Shown: positions 9,800 to 23,343, counted from the first letter of the stretch. The stretch is DNA of 64,000 nucleotides from Morinoia aosen (GCA_030386875.1 CM059559.1:63006392-63070391); one strand, 5' to 3'. Program-made: numbers and translations. The notes: a model not told the origin generated them from the letters alone.

Positions 9800-12130
9800 T
9801 CACAGTCTCTAAGTGCAAAATCGTAATTTGGGGTCAATTTTATCGATTAATACACAGTTCTCGGGTATCAAGATTCATACACACTGTTTCTACAAGTTTT
9901 TTTCCATCGGGTGCTTCTTGTGTCCGGATTTTTTCTGCTTTCTATGCGTGTTACAGTCCGTAGATTTGACGGGATGGTTGGCAACAGAGGGCAGAGACTC
10001 TTCTTCCATTGATGGAGTTTCACTTGAATTTGTGTTGGTAGCGGGCATCTGTATTGCACTGACAATGGAACACCGATATTGAGGACATTCTGAATCCAAT
10101 TTAGATCTGGCTTTGGCTCTACGGAGTTTGAACTTGAGTTGTATCGTTTTAATATCTTGGTGTTTGAATTCGATATATTTAAGAGAACCGGTGTAATAGC
10201 TTTGGCTGCAGTGATGGCATTCTATTTTTGAGCTGATACATTTGCTAGCACTGTGAATGGCGTTATCACACTGGGCACAAGTTGCGGTGTTGGTTGAGCA
10301 CTACTTTTGTTTATGCCCGCATTCCAGGCATATTTTACAAAGCATCGGATGCTTATACATGGTACATGGCGTATACTTTGCTTTTTGATTGTTCGCCTGG
10401 CCCTGCTATACGTTCTGGGAGTTCTCCGCGGAAAGTTAGTAGCAATGGTTGATCGAATGGGTTCTTGGGTCAGATCTACGTTGCCACGGTTACATCGTAA
10501 GGGTCATGGTCTTCTTTGAGTCCTTTGCGAAAGTCCTTATAATCGGACTGGTCGTGCTCCTACCTGTATATGTAAATGAGTCCTTTGGCGGCGATGGGTT
10601 GGCAATATTCGGATGTGGTGGCAGGTATATTATTGATTGATTTTATGTTGCGGACAAAATCGCTCTGGCGTGAGTTGCAGATTTCAATGATCAAGGCATC
10701 GCTTCCCTTAGAGTAAATATGGTTGGATTTAGTCCCAAGTTCTAGTTACAGGCTCTTTTCCAGTATTCATGGTGAAAGCTTGCCTTTTTCGGTGGCATCC
10801 ATTTTGTAGAGAAGGTGATTGGTGAAAGTTTTTGATGTTTTTTCGAAGTATTCGTCAGAGCCGATGTAAAGCTATCTTGCGCGACGGATGCCCACTTTGA
10901 GTTTTGCTTAGATTTCTATTATTTTTCTGTTCAGCATGCGTAGGACCCGTTTTGCTTTTCACTGGGTGGGGACCGCGGGAATGGAGGCATTTGGCTTGTG
11001 CTTCCAGGCGCTAATCACTCGAGCATCAAGCAGTGTTGCACTTTGCATAGGTTGGTGCCCAGTTGAAACGTTGGGGTGACCATACTGTTGGAGCAGTGCA
11101 TAGGCTTTCCGATGTATGGATAAACTGGCGTGTCAGCAAGCTCGCCTGGAATATAGATGTATAGCTTTAGTGTTGAATTCGAGGATAAGGGAGCTGGTTT
11201 GTTCGCACGTGGTTTTGATGAAAATACCATCAATGACGTTGCTGATGTAAGCTTCCTTCAATCCCGCTGCAAAAACGTGGAAGTCGCTCATGTTGTATTC
11301 ATTGATGCAGATGAGTCCTTTAGATATGTTCAGGCTTAGATGGAGTATGACTTCGCAGGCACGCTCTTCATACTAGTAATGGTCAGCATGGCTTGTCCTT
11401 TTCTGTTGTCGCTTGCTTCGAGTTTGAAGCTACCTTTTCCAATGGTGGTCATTGACTTGGGAGGAAGCCCAGTAGCGTTTACGACGCTGGTTTGTTTTGC
11501 ATACGGATAGAGAGTGCGTTTCATTTCTGGTTTGAATTTAATACGATAAAAACGCATTAACATCAGTGGGGTTGGAAGTTTCCTGAGGTCCAGAGACATA
11601 TTTTCGCTTCCTGGTAAATCCAGGAGAGTAGGCAGATTTTTTTCCTTCTGTAGCGTATTATTTTATCAATGATATCCGACAGCTTGCTCACGGCCTGCTC
11701 CACTTCTTTAATTCTCTTCTCCTTAAATATTTCTATCGTTGCTGGGTCGCCACAGGGGGATATCCTGAACGTCTTCGCCACGCCCATCTCACCCCGACTC
11801 CGCATCAGCCTGCTCATACTCCTCTACTCCTCGCTCACTGCTCGTAAGTGGTTCGCTCGGCCGCAGCGCCCACTACTGTCTCCCACGCCACATTCTCTTG
11901 ACGCTCCGCCGGAATTGTTCCACCGTTACCGGAGAATAAACTCGACAGTCTTCCTATTGATTGGAGTCTTGAATGACTTTAACGGGGTTTGGTAAAGTTT
12001 CTCGTCTTCCTATTTTTCAGGGGTCCGACTTGCGCTCGCTCCCCGCATGTTACCCCCGGACCGCGAGCCTCTCGCTCCTCTGGGGATGATGCCCGACTCC
12101 TCAGGCCGCCGGCCTGCGGAATCAGTATTG
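9800..12130 (-). pseudogene. LINE ORF1 (gag-like) with zinc knuckles, relic
   Basis: ORF1 precedes the endonuclease in the decayed LINE. The best-supported part is near 10330-10190, where minus-strand translation gives CLECGHKQK, stop, CSTNTATCAQCDNAIHSASKC, then IECHHC, a decayed set of CCHC knuckles as in Jockey-type ORF1 RNA-binding proteins. Further upstream, frames at 11599-11336 and 11817-11563 (KIKEVEQAVSKLSDIIDK-like, possibly helical) fit an ORF1 N-terminal region only by position and orientation. The 5' limit near 12.1 kb is a guess from the end of GC-richer sequence. Confidence 0.6.
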
Positions 12131-13044
12131 AGGCGTTTACTTTTAATTATGTAATAAATACCAAACTCAAAACCAAAACTACAAATTTAACACAAAATTT
12201 AAAAAAAATGGTTTTGTAGGTTATAAAACTTTGATATCCACCTTGCAATAACGAATGCGGAGCAAACAAAGATGGAAAATTTTTTTTTAATCTGAAGCAC
12301 TGAGGGGCTCTAGGCACCCCCCTCATCCCCTCGCGTTTCACGCACAGTGATCCTAATTGGTGATTGTCAGGCAGCAGGTTGTGTCGAGTCCAGTTTGTTA
12401 TAGTTACTCATAATAATAAGTATTTTTTTATGTGTTCAGTTCAGTTCCCTTCAGTTCCCTAAGTCTGTTTCCTTACCCCGATGGCGCGTTTGTGCATTTA
12501 CGTTAGTTAGCCCTTAAGTGTCATTTGTATTGTATTTCAGTATTCTAGCATTAGTCTGATTACTAAGCTGAATAGCATAAATATTTTAAATGTAATTTTG
12601 CGTGTGTACCATGTTATGCGGTAGCTCATGTTTGTACACACTATGTTTGCAAAAGGAAATAAATCAATGTTCGTGCTGAAATGTATCTGTGTATGTAAGA
12701 GGCACCGCAAAGAGATTCTGCAATAAAGAACTCACATCCTGAGGTCGAAAGAATTTTCCCTTCTCCTTATTGATACAGGCTATAGTCTAGTACGACATCT
12801 CGCCTAAAAAGGGGCTTAACCCGTCGCCACGTCCTGGACTCTTAGAAGGTCGGCAAAGCTAGCACATGTTTCACATCAGCAAACCTAGGGTTACCATATA
12901 TGGTCTTAAGCGTCTCGTTGAGCGTTATTCATTGGTGTAAGGTAAAATTAGGTGGGAGGAACAGAGAAGGAGAGGTATCAAGCTCAAATCTGTATGAATT
13001 CTTCTGCTCAGTCTGGAGTGTAGCGACCGGCGCTGCACACCCTC
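12131..13044. other. No gene recognised
   Basis: No gene supported. AATAAA motifs at about 12658 and 12723 and a change of texture near 12780 could belong to a solo LTR or a 3' end, but I found no paired ends. Confidence 0.4.
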
Positions 13045-13047
13045 TTA

Positions 13048-15326
13048 AGGCCCTTTTACACTGACGGTGTCTTCGCGCTCCACACCGTCGCTCCATCCCG
13101 CCAGCCAAATAAGCTCCGCCCACAGCAGAGCAAAATGACCCTTATTGCAACGCTCACGGTAAGGAGCGGCAGCATTCAGCATGCTAAATATTGGCGGTGT
13201 GCACTGCCAGTCAACAACGTTCAGTTGCTCTTGAGACCATTAAAAGCATGTGTAGTCATGGCTTACATATTATGGAGCAAGGAAGAAATTAAAACTCCAA
13301 TCGTAAAATGTAAAGAATTTCCGTGTTTACGGAAAGTTAAGCTCGCAGAGTATATAAACAGATTGTCTTGAGAGATTGCTTTTAAAAGTATAGCATTTCA
13401 CTTCGCAAATTATAATATTGCCAGTGTTGGGCACGCAACGTTTAAAATGTTGCGGCGCAACCGCAACCGCAACAACACGAAAGAAGGTGGAACTCAACCG
13501 CAACAGAAACTTGAAAAAATTGCGATCGCAACCGCCACATTTTATTCATTATATATAATTTTAATAAAGTACTGTTCAATTTATTTTACGTATGTATTGC
13601 TTTGCATAAAATAATATTAAGGTATTCAAAATAGTGCACTGTTTTGCTAAGAAAATTAATAGATAAAGTAAATGTGTGGACTAGAATTAAATGAAATATC
13701 AAGATACAGGAAGAAACGTTTCATTTGTAAACATAGCATGAACAATGAAATGAATTTCATTTTCTAAACATAATATTGAAAAGGCTTATAGCTAGTAACT
13801 ATATTTTCATAAAAGTGCCATATATATTGCAAAATAAATAGAAAAAAGAAAAGCGCAGAATATTTGTTCTGCGCTTCATTGACCAATCTGCCGCTCCTCT
13901 ATTCACTATATCTTAGAATTTCTTTATATGTCACTGTTATACATTTCTCTACTTTAAATAATCGGTATGTATGTTTTTTTCTGTTTACAGATGGTATTCA
14001 TTGAAAATGACATTGTTTTAGTCGAAACCAGCTGGTCTGAATGCCAAGAGTAAATTTTTTTATATAATGGTTTTGTGATTTTATTCATATTTGTACAGCC
14101 TAAATGACGCAAAAATAAAAACCATGCATAAGCTCCGTTAAAATATGAAATTCTACTGCTTTTGGTTGTTCCTCTGTTACAATTTAATATTGGCTCATGA
14201 TCTCAATGTGTCAATGTTAATGCACTGTAATGACGATCAACGTTGCTTTTAAAAAATGTTAACATTTCAAATGTTAGTCTGAAAGCCGAGCACATCGTGG
14301 TCACTAAATTTTTTACCTACAGTCATTCGACCGAAGCGCTCGATGGTATTGGCGTGTAAAATTCGATGAACGAAACGACAAATTCACTTGAAGAAAACAT
14401 AGCTCTGTAAAAATCAGCTAGTTCTGTTGATTACTGGCTGTTTCAGCCAATCAACTCACATCATTCCTAATAACATATGTTGTATAATGAGTTACATTAT
14501 ATATACTTATATACTCTAAGCAAAGTGTATGCGTATCACTGTATCGCCAAATGCTAAGAATAAATATTTGCCCGATGGGTTGTACCCTGTACGGTTTAGT
14601 GTTAAGCGAGCATGAAACGCGTATTAAATTCGATTGAAGGTTTTTAAAAAACAAATTACCATCTTGATGTTGCAGTTGCGGGTTGCGGCCTGACACGTCG
14701 AAAAATGTTGCGATCGCAACAGATTCGCAATTTTTCGAAAATTGTTGCGGCGCAACTGCCCAACACTAAATATTGCAATGGTTAAGACGAAAATTCAGAC
14801 ACTGAGAGGCCAAGATAGGAAACAGCTCCCACTATTCCAAAAATCAAAGATATATACACTGCTTATGTAAACGTAAAATTAATTACAGTGTAATTAAATT
14901 GCACAACGTACATGGTTCTCAAGAAAATTACTTCAAATACACGGAAAACATTCGGCAGGTGTCATTAGAAGACTATTCAAATTAAAGAAAAAAATACACC
15001 TAGAAAATAGCAATTGGTATTTATTTTTTCTTTCCATTTAGAGTGTTTTTTAAAGGTAATTGGGCAGTATTAAAGTTTTTAGAATATTGGCTTTTTACTT
15101 CTGCAAATTATTCTGTAAATATTCTGCAAATTGTTCAGCCAAGTATTCTGTCAGTATTGCAAAATTAATACTGACGATTGCTGCCTCTGGGGAAGGAGCG
15201 TCGTGTTGAGCGGCAGTGTAAAAGCAACCTGGCGTGCACTGACGCTCAATCCTCTGGTGGGAGGAGCTATAGCAAGGTTACTGCCGCTCCACACCGTCGC
15301 TCCACACCGCAGGTGTAAAATGAGAT
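13048..15326. mobile_element. Candidate PIF/Harbinger-like element enclosing a hAT
   Basis: The left end after TTA (13045-13047) reads AGGCCCTTTTACACTGACGG; the right end, read on the minus strand before TTA (15327-15329), reads ATCTCATTTTACACCTGCGG. The shared TTTTACAC core and CGGTGT step, with a 3-bp TTA duplication, fit PIF/Harbinger ends. Both ends also contain GCTCCACACCGTCGCTCC in inverted form. No transposase remains; a hAT element fills most of the interior. The match is imperfect, so this is tentative. Confidence 0.4.
13422..14768. mobile_element. Non-autonomous hAT transposon
   Basis: The left end begins CAGTGTTGGGCACGCAAC and the right end, on the minus strand, begins TAGTGTTGGGCAGTTGCG. 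Both are flanked by the same 8 bp, AATATTGC (13414-13421 and 14769-14776), the length hAT transposases make. Both subterminal regions are dense in TTGCG/CGCAAC motifs (for example GCGATCGCAAC), possible transposase binding sites. The 1.35-kb interior has no transposase; its open frames are short and unrecognisable. Confidence 0.88.
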
Positions 15327-15329
15327 TTA

Positions 15330-16039
15330 GAAGGCCAGCAGTGTAGCTGAGGCATACCAGCACACACTCTGCCTCTAAGAAGGTCGCCATCATTTTTTTT
15401 TTCTTATGTTTTTTGTTCCAAAAATGGGAGTCCAAATCCACAGATTTACTCCTACGCAAAAAATAATACCACCATTGTATTCGGGAGGAAAAGCTCTATG
15501 CATATCAAACTCTTTACAAACAATGAAACTGCTTGATAACAGCCTATGCACAAAATGAACTAAAAAATATTAACTGTGTTTTACATATAATGCACATAAC
15601 TCCGGAACTATTGGACCTGAAAAAAAATTCACATACCACAAGATTCAGCAACTCAGAATCTATGAAAATGCATCATAAAAAACATAAAAGTGCAATAAAT
15701 AAAAAATGGCCAGTGATTTTCTGATTTCTGTTTTTTGTATTTTACCGAAATAAAAACTCGAATTTCGTAGATTTTCATTGGGGTAGCAGTATTTTTTCCC
15801 CACTGACAGAAAGAGCAACTCTCTCTCTTTACAATGAACCCCCAATGAAACTTCTAACATGATTAATGAATGTACAGTAAGTTGCACAGTTGACCCATTT
15901 TCTTCAAACCTCTTGGTAGGTCGACCATGTGGAGACGGGTTAAGGAACCACCTCGGGAGGACAAACTATTCCTCATAGATTGTCGTAAAGGAAGACGCTG
16001 TCGCAGTTCGGCGAATCAGGAAATTTCCTGAGGAGCCCA
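15330..16039. other. No gene recognised
   Basis: Nothing supported. AT-rich, with a GC-richer start near 15.9 kb that leads into the hairpin repeats. Confidence 0.45.
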
Positions 16040-16275
16040 AACCGACTGATTACGGCGCAGACAGTTGCTCGTCTTCCTAACCGTACCGCCGTAGTTCAGC
16101 ACAAACAGAATTTACTTCTGTTGCCCTAGCGGACTAATTACGGCGTAGGCGGTACACACACAAATCTCACCCTAACGGTCCCGCCGTAGTTCGGTACACC
16201 CAGAAACTACTTCTGCTGCCCAAGCGGACTAATTACTGCTTAGGCGGTACCCACACGAATCTCAGGAAGGGCAGC
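16040..16275. repeat. Tandem hairpin units of about 94 bp
   Basis: Two full units (from 16083 and about 16177) and a partial one before them share CCGCCGTAGTTC near the start and GCGGACTAATTAC towards the end. Within a unit TACCGCC near the start can pair with GGCGGTA near the end, and GCCCAAGC with GCTTAGGC inside it, so each unit can fold on itself. A related hairpin occurs alone at 20576-20608. Function unknown. Confidence 0.65.
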
Positions 16276-17376
16276 TGAGCGGAAAAGCTAGCGCCCCCGA
16301 AAAAGGTAGCTGCACAGAAGACAGCCCTTTTCCACGAACCCTCTCGTCGACCGCACGACGGTATCGACAGTGATAAACTATTACTATCCCAATTCACTAT
16401 CCCAGTTCGCAAGGTTGTACAAATTACATCATTCTTAGGCGGTGTACGAACGGCACCACCACGCGAAGGTGCGGGTGGGCTGGATACCCGCTCCAGGAAG
16501 GCTAACCGCTATCAAATCCTTGACATTTTTTGTTTCCTAAACCACAAAAAGGAAAATGCATTTCCAATAAGCGTAAGAAAATACTTTGCGTTCGATACCA
16601 GTAAAACGTGATAAAAAGAATAGTGAAAATTTTCCTGTCCCAAAGGCAAATATGACTAGGAAACTTGGTGTTGAAGCTACGAAACTCATAAAAGACGTCA
16701 CAATTTCAAAGTCTCGTACAATCTACCAACTATACTATTCGTATTTTAAGATGTCTTCTTGTCAATTTTTCGATACAACGTAGGGAGAGAGAGAGAGCCA
16801 AAATTTTTCGCTATGGCGCAGCTCTGATTTAAGGTTTTTGCATGAGCTGTCGATAACAATGCACCACGTTTTAAGTTTACCGGGAAATTTAATTGCTTCA
16901 AACAGATCAACACCTAACATGTTGAGGAGCCTTGACCTAATTCAAATTGTTTCCAACCCTACCAAATTGTTCAAGGTCTTCATGTATTGAAATAAGCAAG
17001 AATTCACTCAACATTAGTAGTAAAACGCTGTCAATCGTTAAAATTCAATATCTCTGTAGCTTACAGGGGTGATTTAGAACTAGAAATAAACAAATTAAAT
17101 TGGGGATCGAAAATGACAAAATAAAGCGATTTTCTTGGGGAACAAAAATCTTAAAACCCACCGTTTTCGAGTAATTCCAAGTCGAAAAGTTCTTAATTCT
17201 TAAATATTAAGCGCTCACGTAGCGGCGTCCTAGTTAGGTTTTAGGTGATTAGTGTACCTGCACGGAGAATCATAGAAAGAGAAATGTTTATGGAACAATT
17301 GCATGTTTGTGTTTAATCTGAAAACTAAATTCATGGTGCTAAGTTAAGTGGAGAAGATCGCTATTCTATTAGTCAT
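16276..17376. other. No gene recognised
   Basis: No gene supported. A short (GA)n tract lies at about 16783-16796. Confidence 0.45.
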
Positions 17377-17980
17377 TTGTTAACTGCACGTCGAACAATA
17401 AGCACAGAGCGATTCACGAATGCAAAACTTTCTGACATGCATTTCATGTACGGGGCTGCAGCAGGAAATGCTTTACTTCCTTCACACTTGTTCTACCCCA
17501 ATCGTGAGGTTCCTGGAACCAGGTTCTTCACCAACTTACACAGAAGATTGAGTAAAAATGGAAGCTTTAGGATGAACAGACAGGAAACAGGGCGTCCACG
17601 CAACGATCACCTAGGACGAATCAATCAACATTTTGAACAAAATGCTCGTGATAGTACATGCTATGGTGCTCAACATTTAGGCATTTCAAGTAATGTTACG
17701 GCATGGCTAAAACTTCACGCTTAAAACTTGCAACCATATCATTTTCAAAGAGTGCAAAGTTTTCTTCCTACAGATCATATGCTTCGCAAGCAAAATGTTC
17801 AGTGTTTTTAAAAAAAAGAAACAAATGATGTCGGTCTTCAGAAGAGAGTTTTGTTCACTAATGAAGCATCTTCCACTCATTGTGGTGTATTGAATAAGCA
17901 CAATTATAACCATAATGCTGTCAATAATCCTCATATGATTAATGATCATCAACATCAACATGCGCTTCAGCGTCAACGTT
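17377..17980 (+). pseudogene. Arthropod IS630/mariner-type transposase, N-terminal half
   Basis: First half of a DDE transposase with an N-terminal helix-turn-helix of the DUF4817 type. Visible motifs are SDMHFMYGAAAGNA, FFTNLHRRLSKNGSF and GRPRND in the frame from 17377, then, in shifted frames, LQPYHFQRVQSF, FTNEASSTH and RFSVNV near 17959-17980. The family's first catalytic Asp lies in FTDEA; here it is Asn (FTNEA). Frameshifts and stops lie between the motifs. The coding sequence breaks off at 17980, where a 5.87-kb element is inserted, and resumes at about 23849. Confidence 0.8.
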
Positions 17981-18039
17981 CCCAAGTAGCAAGAAATTAT
18001 CGGGCCAATATTGGATTGGTAATTACTTATTGACCTTAT

Positions 18040-20570
18040 ATTGGAATCTTGGATTACAATAATAGGCTAATAACATGACAATATCGAAAAAGATATATAT
18101 ATAAGATATCAACTTGTCATTGAGACAAGGTAGTAAGTAGTTTTATTTCTAATATTAAACTAACAGTGTATATAAGTATGTACGATATTCATATAAGTGG
18201 AAACTACCTCATAATAATTAAAAATCTCTCAATTTAATAAAATTTGTTAAAATATAATTTATTATTGTCCAAAGGTTGGGTTGATATCGTACGACAATAA
18301 TACGGATTAATTTCTATAAAATGTACCAATAAAGTTAATGAATAGTTATTTCAGTCATTAAAGAGTGCAAATATATTTGACAGATATCAGGAAATGTGAA
18401 AACGTTACAATATTAAGCATTTTCAGAATTACTTCAATCACAGGTTCACAGTTCTTGTTTTTCCAGTCGTGCAATGAGTTTCGAAGGTCTAGTTTTTTCA
18501 AAAAATATGCTAAAATCGTTTGTATGTTACTATAGCAATAAATGTCTATATATTGAATTAAGATGTTAAAAAGTCATTTATATAGCTGAATAAATGACTT
18601 AATTTCGTAACGATGGTATTGAGTAGGCCTATTCCTAACATATTAGTCATTTGGCATCCATCATTCTTGGAGTAAAGCGCTTTTGTGCAAGTTTTCAATC
18701 ACGCATACACATGCTGCCTAGGTGAACGTAGCGTATGTGGTTTTTAAGTCTGATTACATAATCCAGTATTGACATCAATCGACGGAAAAAACAAAGTATA
18801 GTTTTATTAACCGAAAATAATTCAGTTGTGTAAAAAAAGCTATTTAAAAATTTCAAAAACACAAATATAAGAATTTTAGAGGGGTAATTTGACTAACCGG
18901 TTTATTTCTAATCCACCCCTGAAGTCGGACGTCTTGTGTGCGATATGTTAAGCTTGGCCGCAGCATGACTCAGGAGTGAATCGCGCTATAGTTTGAATTC
19001 AATGACAAGGTGACGTGGAATAGATGCTTTGCACTTCATAGTTAGGACCTTCATTGCTTAGCTATCAACAGCAAGAGTGCAGTTTACGTGATATTAAATT
19101 AATTTAAGTAACTGAAGCAAACGTGTTACCTTTTTATGTTTTATTAGGGCTCCAACAACTATATTTTCGAAAAGAAAACATTCCCTGTGCTTCAAATTTA
19201 ACCGAACTACGCGTAGATAAACGGCTTTCATACTCCCATCACAGATAGAGTAGACATAGTTTGTGGTACAACTCATTGTAATTCAGTTGTTCATGAATTA
19301 ATGGTGCATAGAAATCTGTATTCAGCATTCGTCATATTCGAGTTCCTGTGCACTGAAGGGCATGAATAATAGGCGTGACAAACCTTGATTTGAACGTATT
19401 GATGACAATGGCGACCTCACGCGATTGGTACAACTGAAAGTGTGGGAAGCATTGAAGAATTTATTTTTCTAATTATTGGTGTTGTAATTGAAGTTATAAA
19501 TATCGTTTATCAAGACATCGAAAATATTTGTGAAACATTTTTTTTCAACATGACAAAAGTTCACATGGGTGACAAAAACATGTAGTATTTGCTTGGAAGG
19601 CTTCTCATTTAAAGTGTATTATATTGAAAGTTTTGCAATTTTACGATGTGTGTAAATAACTACAAATGTGATAGCTTTTCAGAGCGCACATGCGAATTTT
19701 GACTATTACATTATTTGAGATAACATCAATATTATTTCTGTAATTTTCTTAGTTCATTAATTGATACAAGTTTTTTCAACTCCTACAAATTTTTTGACAT
19801 ATTAGCTCTATGTATTGTACATATGTATTCTTAATAGTTGATGATAAGCGATATTAATGTTTTTTAACTATTATTCTTTATATTTTTAATAGTACTTCTA
19901 TTTTTATTTTTATTGTCCACACCAGCTGATTAACGGTTTATTCATTGAAATACTACAAAAATGAAAAAGAATTATTACGCCTCTCTCAAAAGTGTGATGA
20001 AAATATGTACATGCAAGCTAGCAGAAACACTAAATGACTCACAACATTGGCAACATTCCTCCGTTTGGAACGTTTTTGCTGTGTGGTTAGGGCTGTCAAA
20101 GCAAACTTATAATCTAAGCTTTCCTTTCGGCATTTTGGTAAGCATCAATGTTAGTGCCTGTTAGTGAATGACATGTATGGTACCATATTAAATTTTGAAT
20201 TATACATTATTCATTAAGGAAGTCAGCCACAATGAGTGAGCTATGGCACCCATGATACGCTTTCGTAATACTCATTTGCAAGCGACACAACTTTATTTGC
20301 CTATGTTCAATAGATTATATTTGAATGAAAATATTGCTCTCTACAGCACTTTTCAATGTAAAAATTAAATTCTTGCAAATGCGCTTCTGATCAAAAGTGA
20401 CATTTAGACATTTAGACTGATTTAGACTGACTGATTTTTAGACTGACATTTAGAAATCTACCTAAGATATCCCAATGAGAGTCAGAAAACATATACTGAT
20501 CTACGAGGAGCTCAACTTCTGTTCTTTGTATGAGGTTACCCACTTTAACTTCTTTGCCAGTGAATGCATA
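18040..20570. other. Interior of the 5.87-kb element: no gene recognised
   Basis: AT-rich DNA with only short frames. I see no domain, RNA gene or clear repeat in this stretch. Confidence 0.45.
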
Positions 20571-20575
20571 ATTTC

Positions 20576-20608
20576 CGCTGCCCAAGCAAATCAATTACTT
20601 GGGCGGCG
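20576..20608. repeat. Isolated hairpin related to the 16.1-kb units
   Basis: CGCTGCCCAAG and CTTGGGCGGCG can pair over 11 positions (one G-T) around an 11-base loop. The loop/stem sequence resembles the CTGCCCAAGCGGACTAATTA part of the tandem hairpins at 16.2 kb. Confidence 0.6.
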
Positions 20609-20707
20609 AAAAACATGCATGAGGCTGCAAAAATGTTAGACTGGGTATACATGTACGAGTTCAAACAGTGATGTGGATTGGCGCAAATGACAAGGATGGT
20701 AACTTAA

Positions 20708-21565
20708 GGGGAGAATACTCCCATTTTCAAAAGTCGTATACTATTCGACTGATCTTCGTAAAACTTTGCATAGGTATGTAAAATTGAACAAGGATTAAGA
20801 TTGGACTCATGTGTTTATCCCCTTTTCCCCACAGAAAACGAGTTATTCAAAGAAAACAGAAAAATGGGGGGTCTGGGGAAAATCCAAGGACTCAATCAGA
20901 TTTTGAGATACAGAGACAATATTGGTATCAAAAGAAGCAGAATTGTATTCTCTAGAAAACAATGGAGAGTTCATTCTGAATTTTCGAAAAACTTCTTGAA
21001 AAAAATTAAAATACAAAAATTGAACCCATCTTCACACTTTTCCCCACAAAAAAAAGTAGCTAATTTTCTATTTTGAAAATGAATGCAAGTCGACATTGTC
21101 TTGTAGAGGATTAAATTCCGGTTCTTTTGATACCAAAATCATTACTGTAGCTCGAAAAGTGAAAACTACCTCAGGTGTAGAAATCGTAAATTGCAATTGT
21201 TCAGGCGCACGTGCTGAAGAGCGCTCAAGGGCTGAACGGGGCGCGCTCTTCGGCATGACAGACCTACCCCAGCAATTCAGGCTGGCGACTGACCATATTC
21301 CTTGACTATAAACTCAAGCACACACTCATGGACAGATGGTCAAACGTCTTCAGATAAAAAGATTTTATAGAGATAAAAGCTTAAATGTTGTATGGCAACC
21401 ACCGTGCCCCGCACCCTACCGCTCTCGCCCCTCCCACCTTGTGACCCACTTCCCGCCCCCCTCTGAATGTAAAACTTCACCAATGTGTCCGCTAAATATA
21501 TACGTACATTTTGAAGAATTGAAACGAATTCCGAACAGTTTCATTTTTTGGGGAGTATTCTCCCC
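20708..21565. mobile_element. Candidate MITE, 858 bp
   Basis: Ends are inverted copies of GGGGAGAATACTCCC. Flanks are TTAA on the left (20704-20707) and TTGA on the right (21566-21569), which fits a TTAA (piggyBac-like) or TA target with one later change. No coding region. The terminal motif is itself partly palindromic. Confidence 0.6.
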
Positions 21566-21569
21566 TTGA

Positions 21570-23340
21570 ACGTGTTCAAATTTACTTATTTAATCATACC
21601 AAGTGAATGAATACTGTTCGCATTATGTTATTCCAATGCTGTGCTTGCTTACTTATAATAACTAGTCAGTTTTGTGATGGATTATCTGAATAAGTTGGCC
21701 TATCATGTGAAAGGGACCAGAATAGGTCGAAATATTTAATTTCTAGATTTTCATGTTGTCTCAAATTAATGTAATGAAAATAACCCTATAGAGTTTTTAC
21801 TTCAATTCTTCCCACCTCATAAAGATGCATGTGAATAGAGACGCAGGTAGATTGCAGCTAAACTTTTCCTTTGATCATCAATAAATCATGTTTTTATATT
21901 CCTCTTCACTATGAAAAGCACAAATCTACAGTAATACTACCATCTATTGTTCATTGTGCAACAAAGTGAAAAGGTATAAATTTATTCCAGATATATCATA
22001 TGTGCCCGATGTCAATCCCACATCTGTGTCTACTTGAGTATTGTTCGATTGTGCTGACATTTTGTTCACTTTGTTTTTACGGTATTTCCTGAGTTTTTTA
22101 TATCCTGCTCATTATCATTTTACGAATCACAACTAGATTGACCATTTTCCCCTCCCTATCATGTATGTCTATCTAGGTACAATTTAGCTACTAGTAAGCT
22201 AGGCTAATATGTAAGTATCCACACATTAACAGTTATAATGGTGTTATAAAAATAATGGTGACATAGAAGTACTGGACTCAAGTACATATATGTACCTAGA
22301 ATATTATTATATATTATAGTATATAAACGAGACCAATTCAAAATGTTTTATATTTTGAACTTAATCTGAAGCTACACTGACAGTATTTTTATTTTTCTTG
22401 TTGTACAAACTATATTTGTATTGTTTTTAGTTCAAATGTTATAGTTTTAATTCAAATTGTAATTAAAATCATGTATTTTTTCAAGTCAGTATAAATAAAT
22501 TTTCAAGCACGTTGAATTTAGTATGACCTTGAGAAATTTTGAATCAAGCCCGCTAATATTCTTGAAGCAGTCATAATTTTATATATATATATATATCAGC
22601 TGTATATACAGTCACCTTTCATCCAGTATGTACCTCAGTTTTTTATTACTTGAACTTAATGTAATTAATAACTAAATTGAATGCTCTTGAACATTAACAT
22701 TCATGCCACAATGAAGGATTTGGGCTGTCCTGAAACCCTCATTAATACCAAGATGTATCGTACTGACTATTAGTCGTGAGCAAAACCGGTCCCTCACTCT
22801 TTTATTATACATAAACGCAGTTTCATTCAAGAACGAAATACTGGGAGCTCGATCAGCCACATGTTTTTTATTTAATGTAAACTATGTACCGCGTTCTTAT
22901 TTTTACTTGCAATGAAGCGAAAAACTGTCGCCACAAAACGAGCGGCTACCACTTTTGCCATCATCGCTGGCAGTAATTTTTTCAGTTCGTATTAATATAA
23001 TTATAGCTAGTTACCTAATTTGAAATACATCAATTATGAGTATTTTTGAGCTAAAGTGATACATCTTTGGGGGACACGATTTATTTTCACGTGAAACGGG
23101 ATCAAACCACATGTACAGGTTGCCCGACCACTGGTACGTGCAACACAAAATTGGGACTTCTACTCTATGGTGTAAAGAGGTTTGTAATCATGGAATCATG
23201 GATTTTAGATAAATTTTGAATGCAGTTTATTTCATAGTCTTGTAGGTGTGTCCGTATGTACATCAGATAACATAGTTATCAGAATTATATACATTTCTCG
23301 TCGTTGAACACTTCTGAATATTGATGTGATATTAGATATT
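21570..23340. other. Interior of the 5.87-kb element: no gene recognised
   Basis: AT-rich, with a (TA)n tract near 22581-22597. No gene supported. Confidence 0.45.
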
Positions 23341-23343
23341 AAT

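Larger units (their letters stand above)
6240..12130 (-). mobile_element. Decayed Jockey-type LINE, near full length, interrupted
   Basis: On the minus strand the order is ORF1 with zinc knuckles (~12.0-9.8 kb), AP-type endonuclease (~9.7-8.05 kb), a linker (~8.0-7.7 kb) and reverse transcriptase (~7.4-6.25 kb), the standard order of a Jockey-group LINE. Every part has stops and frameshifts. The endonuclease is interrupted by about 1 kb of unrelated DNA (about 8570-9535). I cannot define the exact ends or find flanking duplications. Confidence 0.75.
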
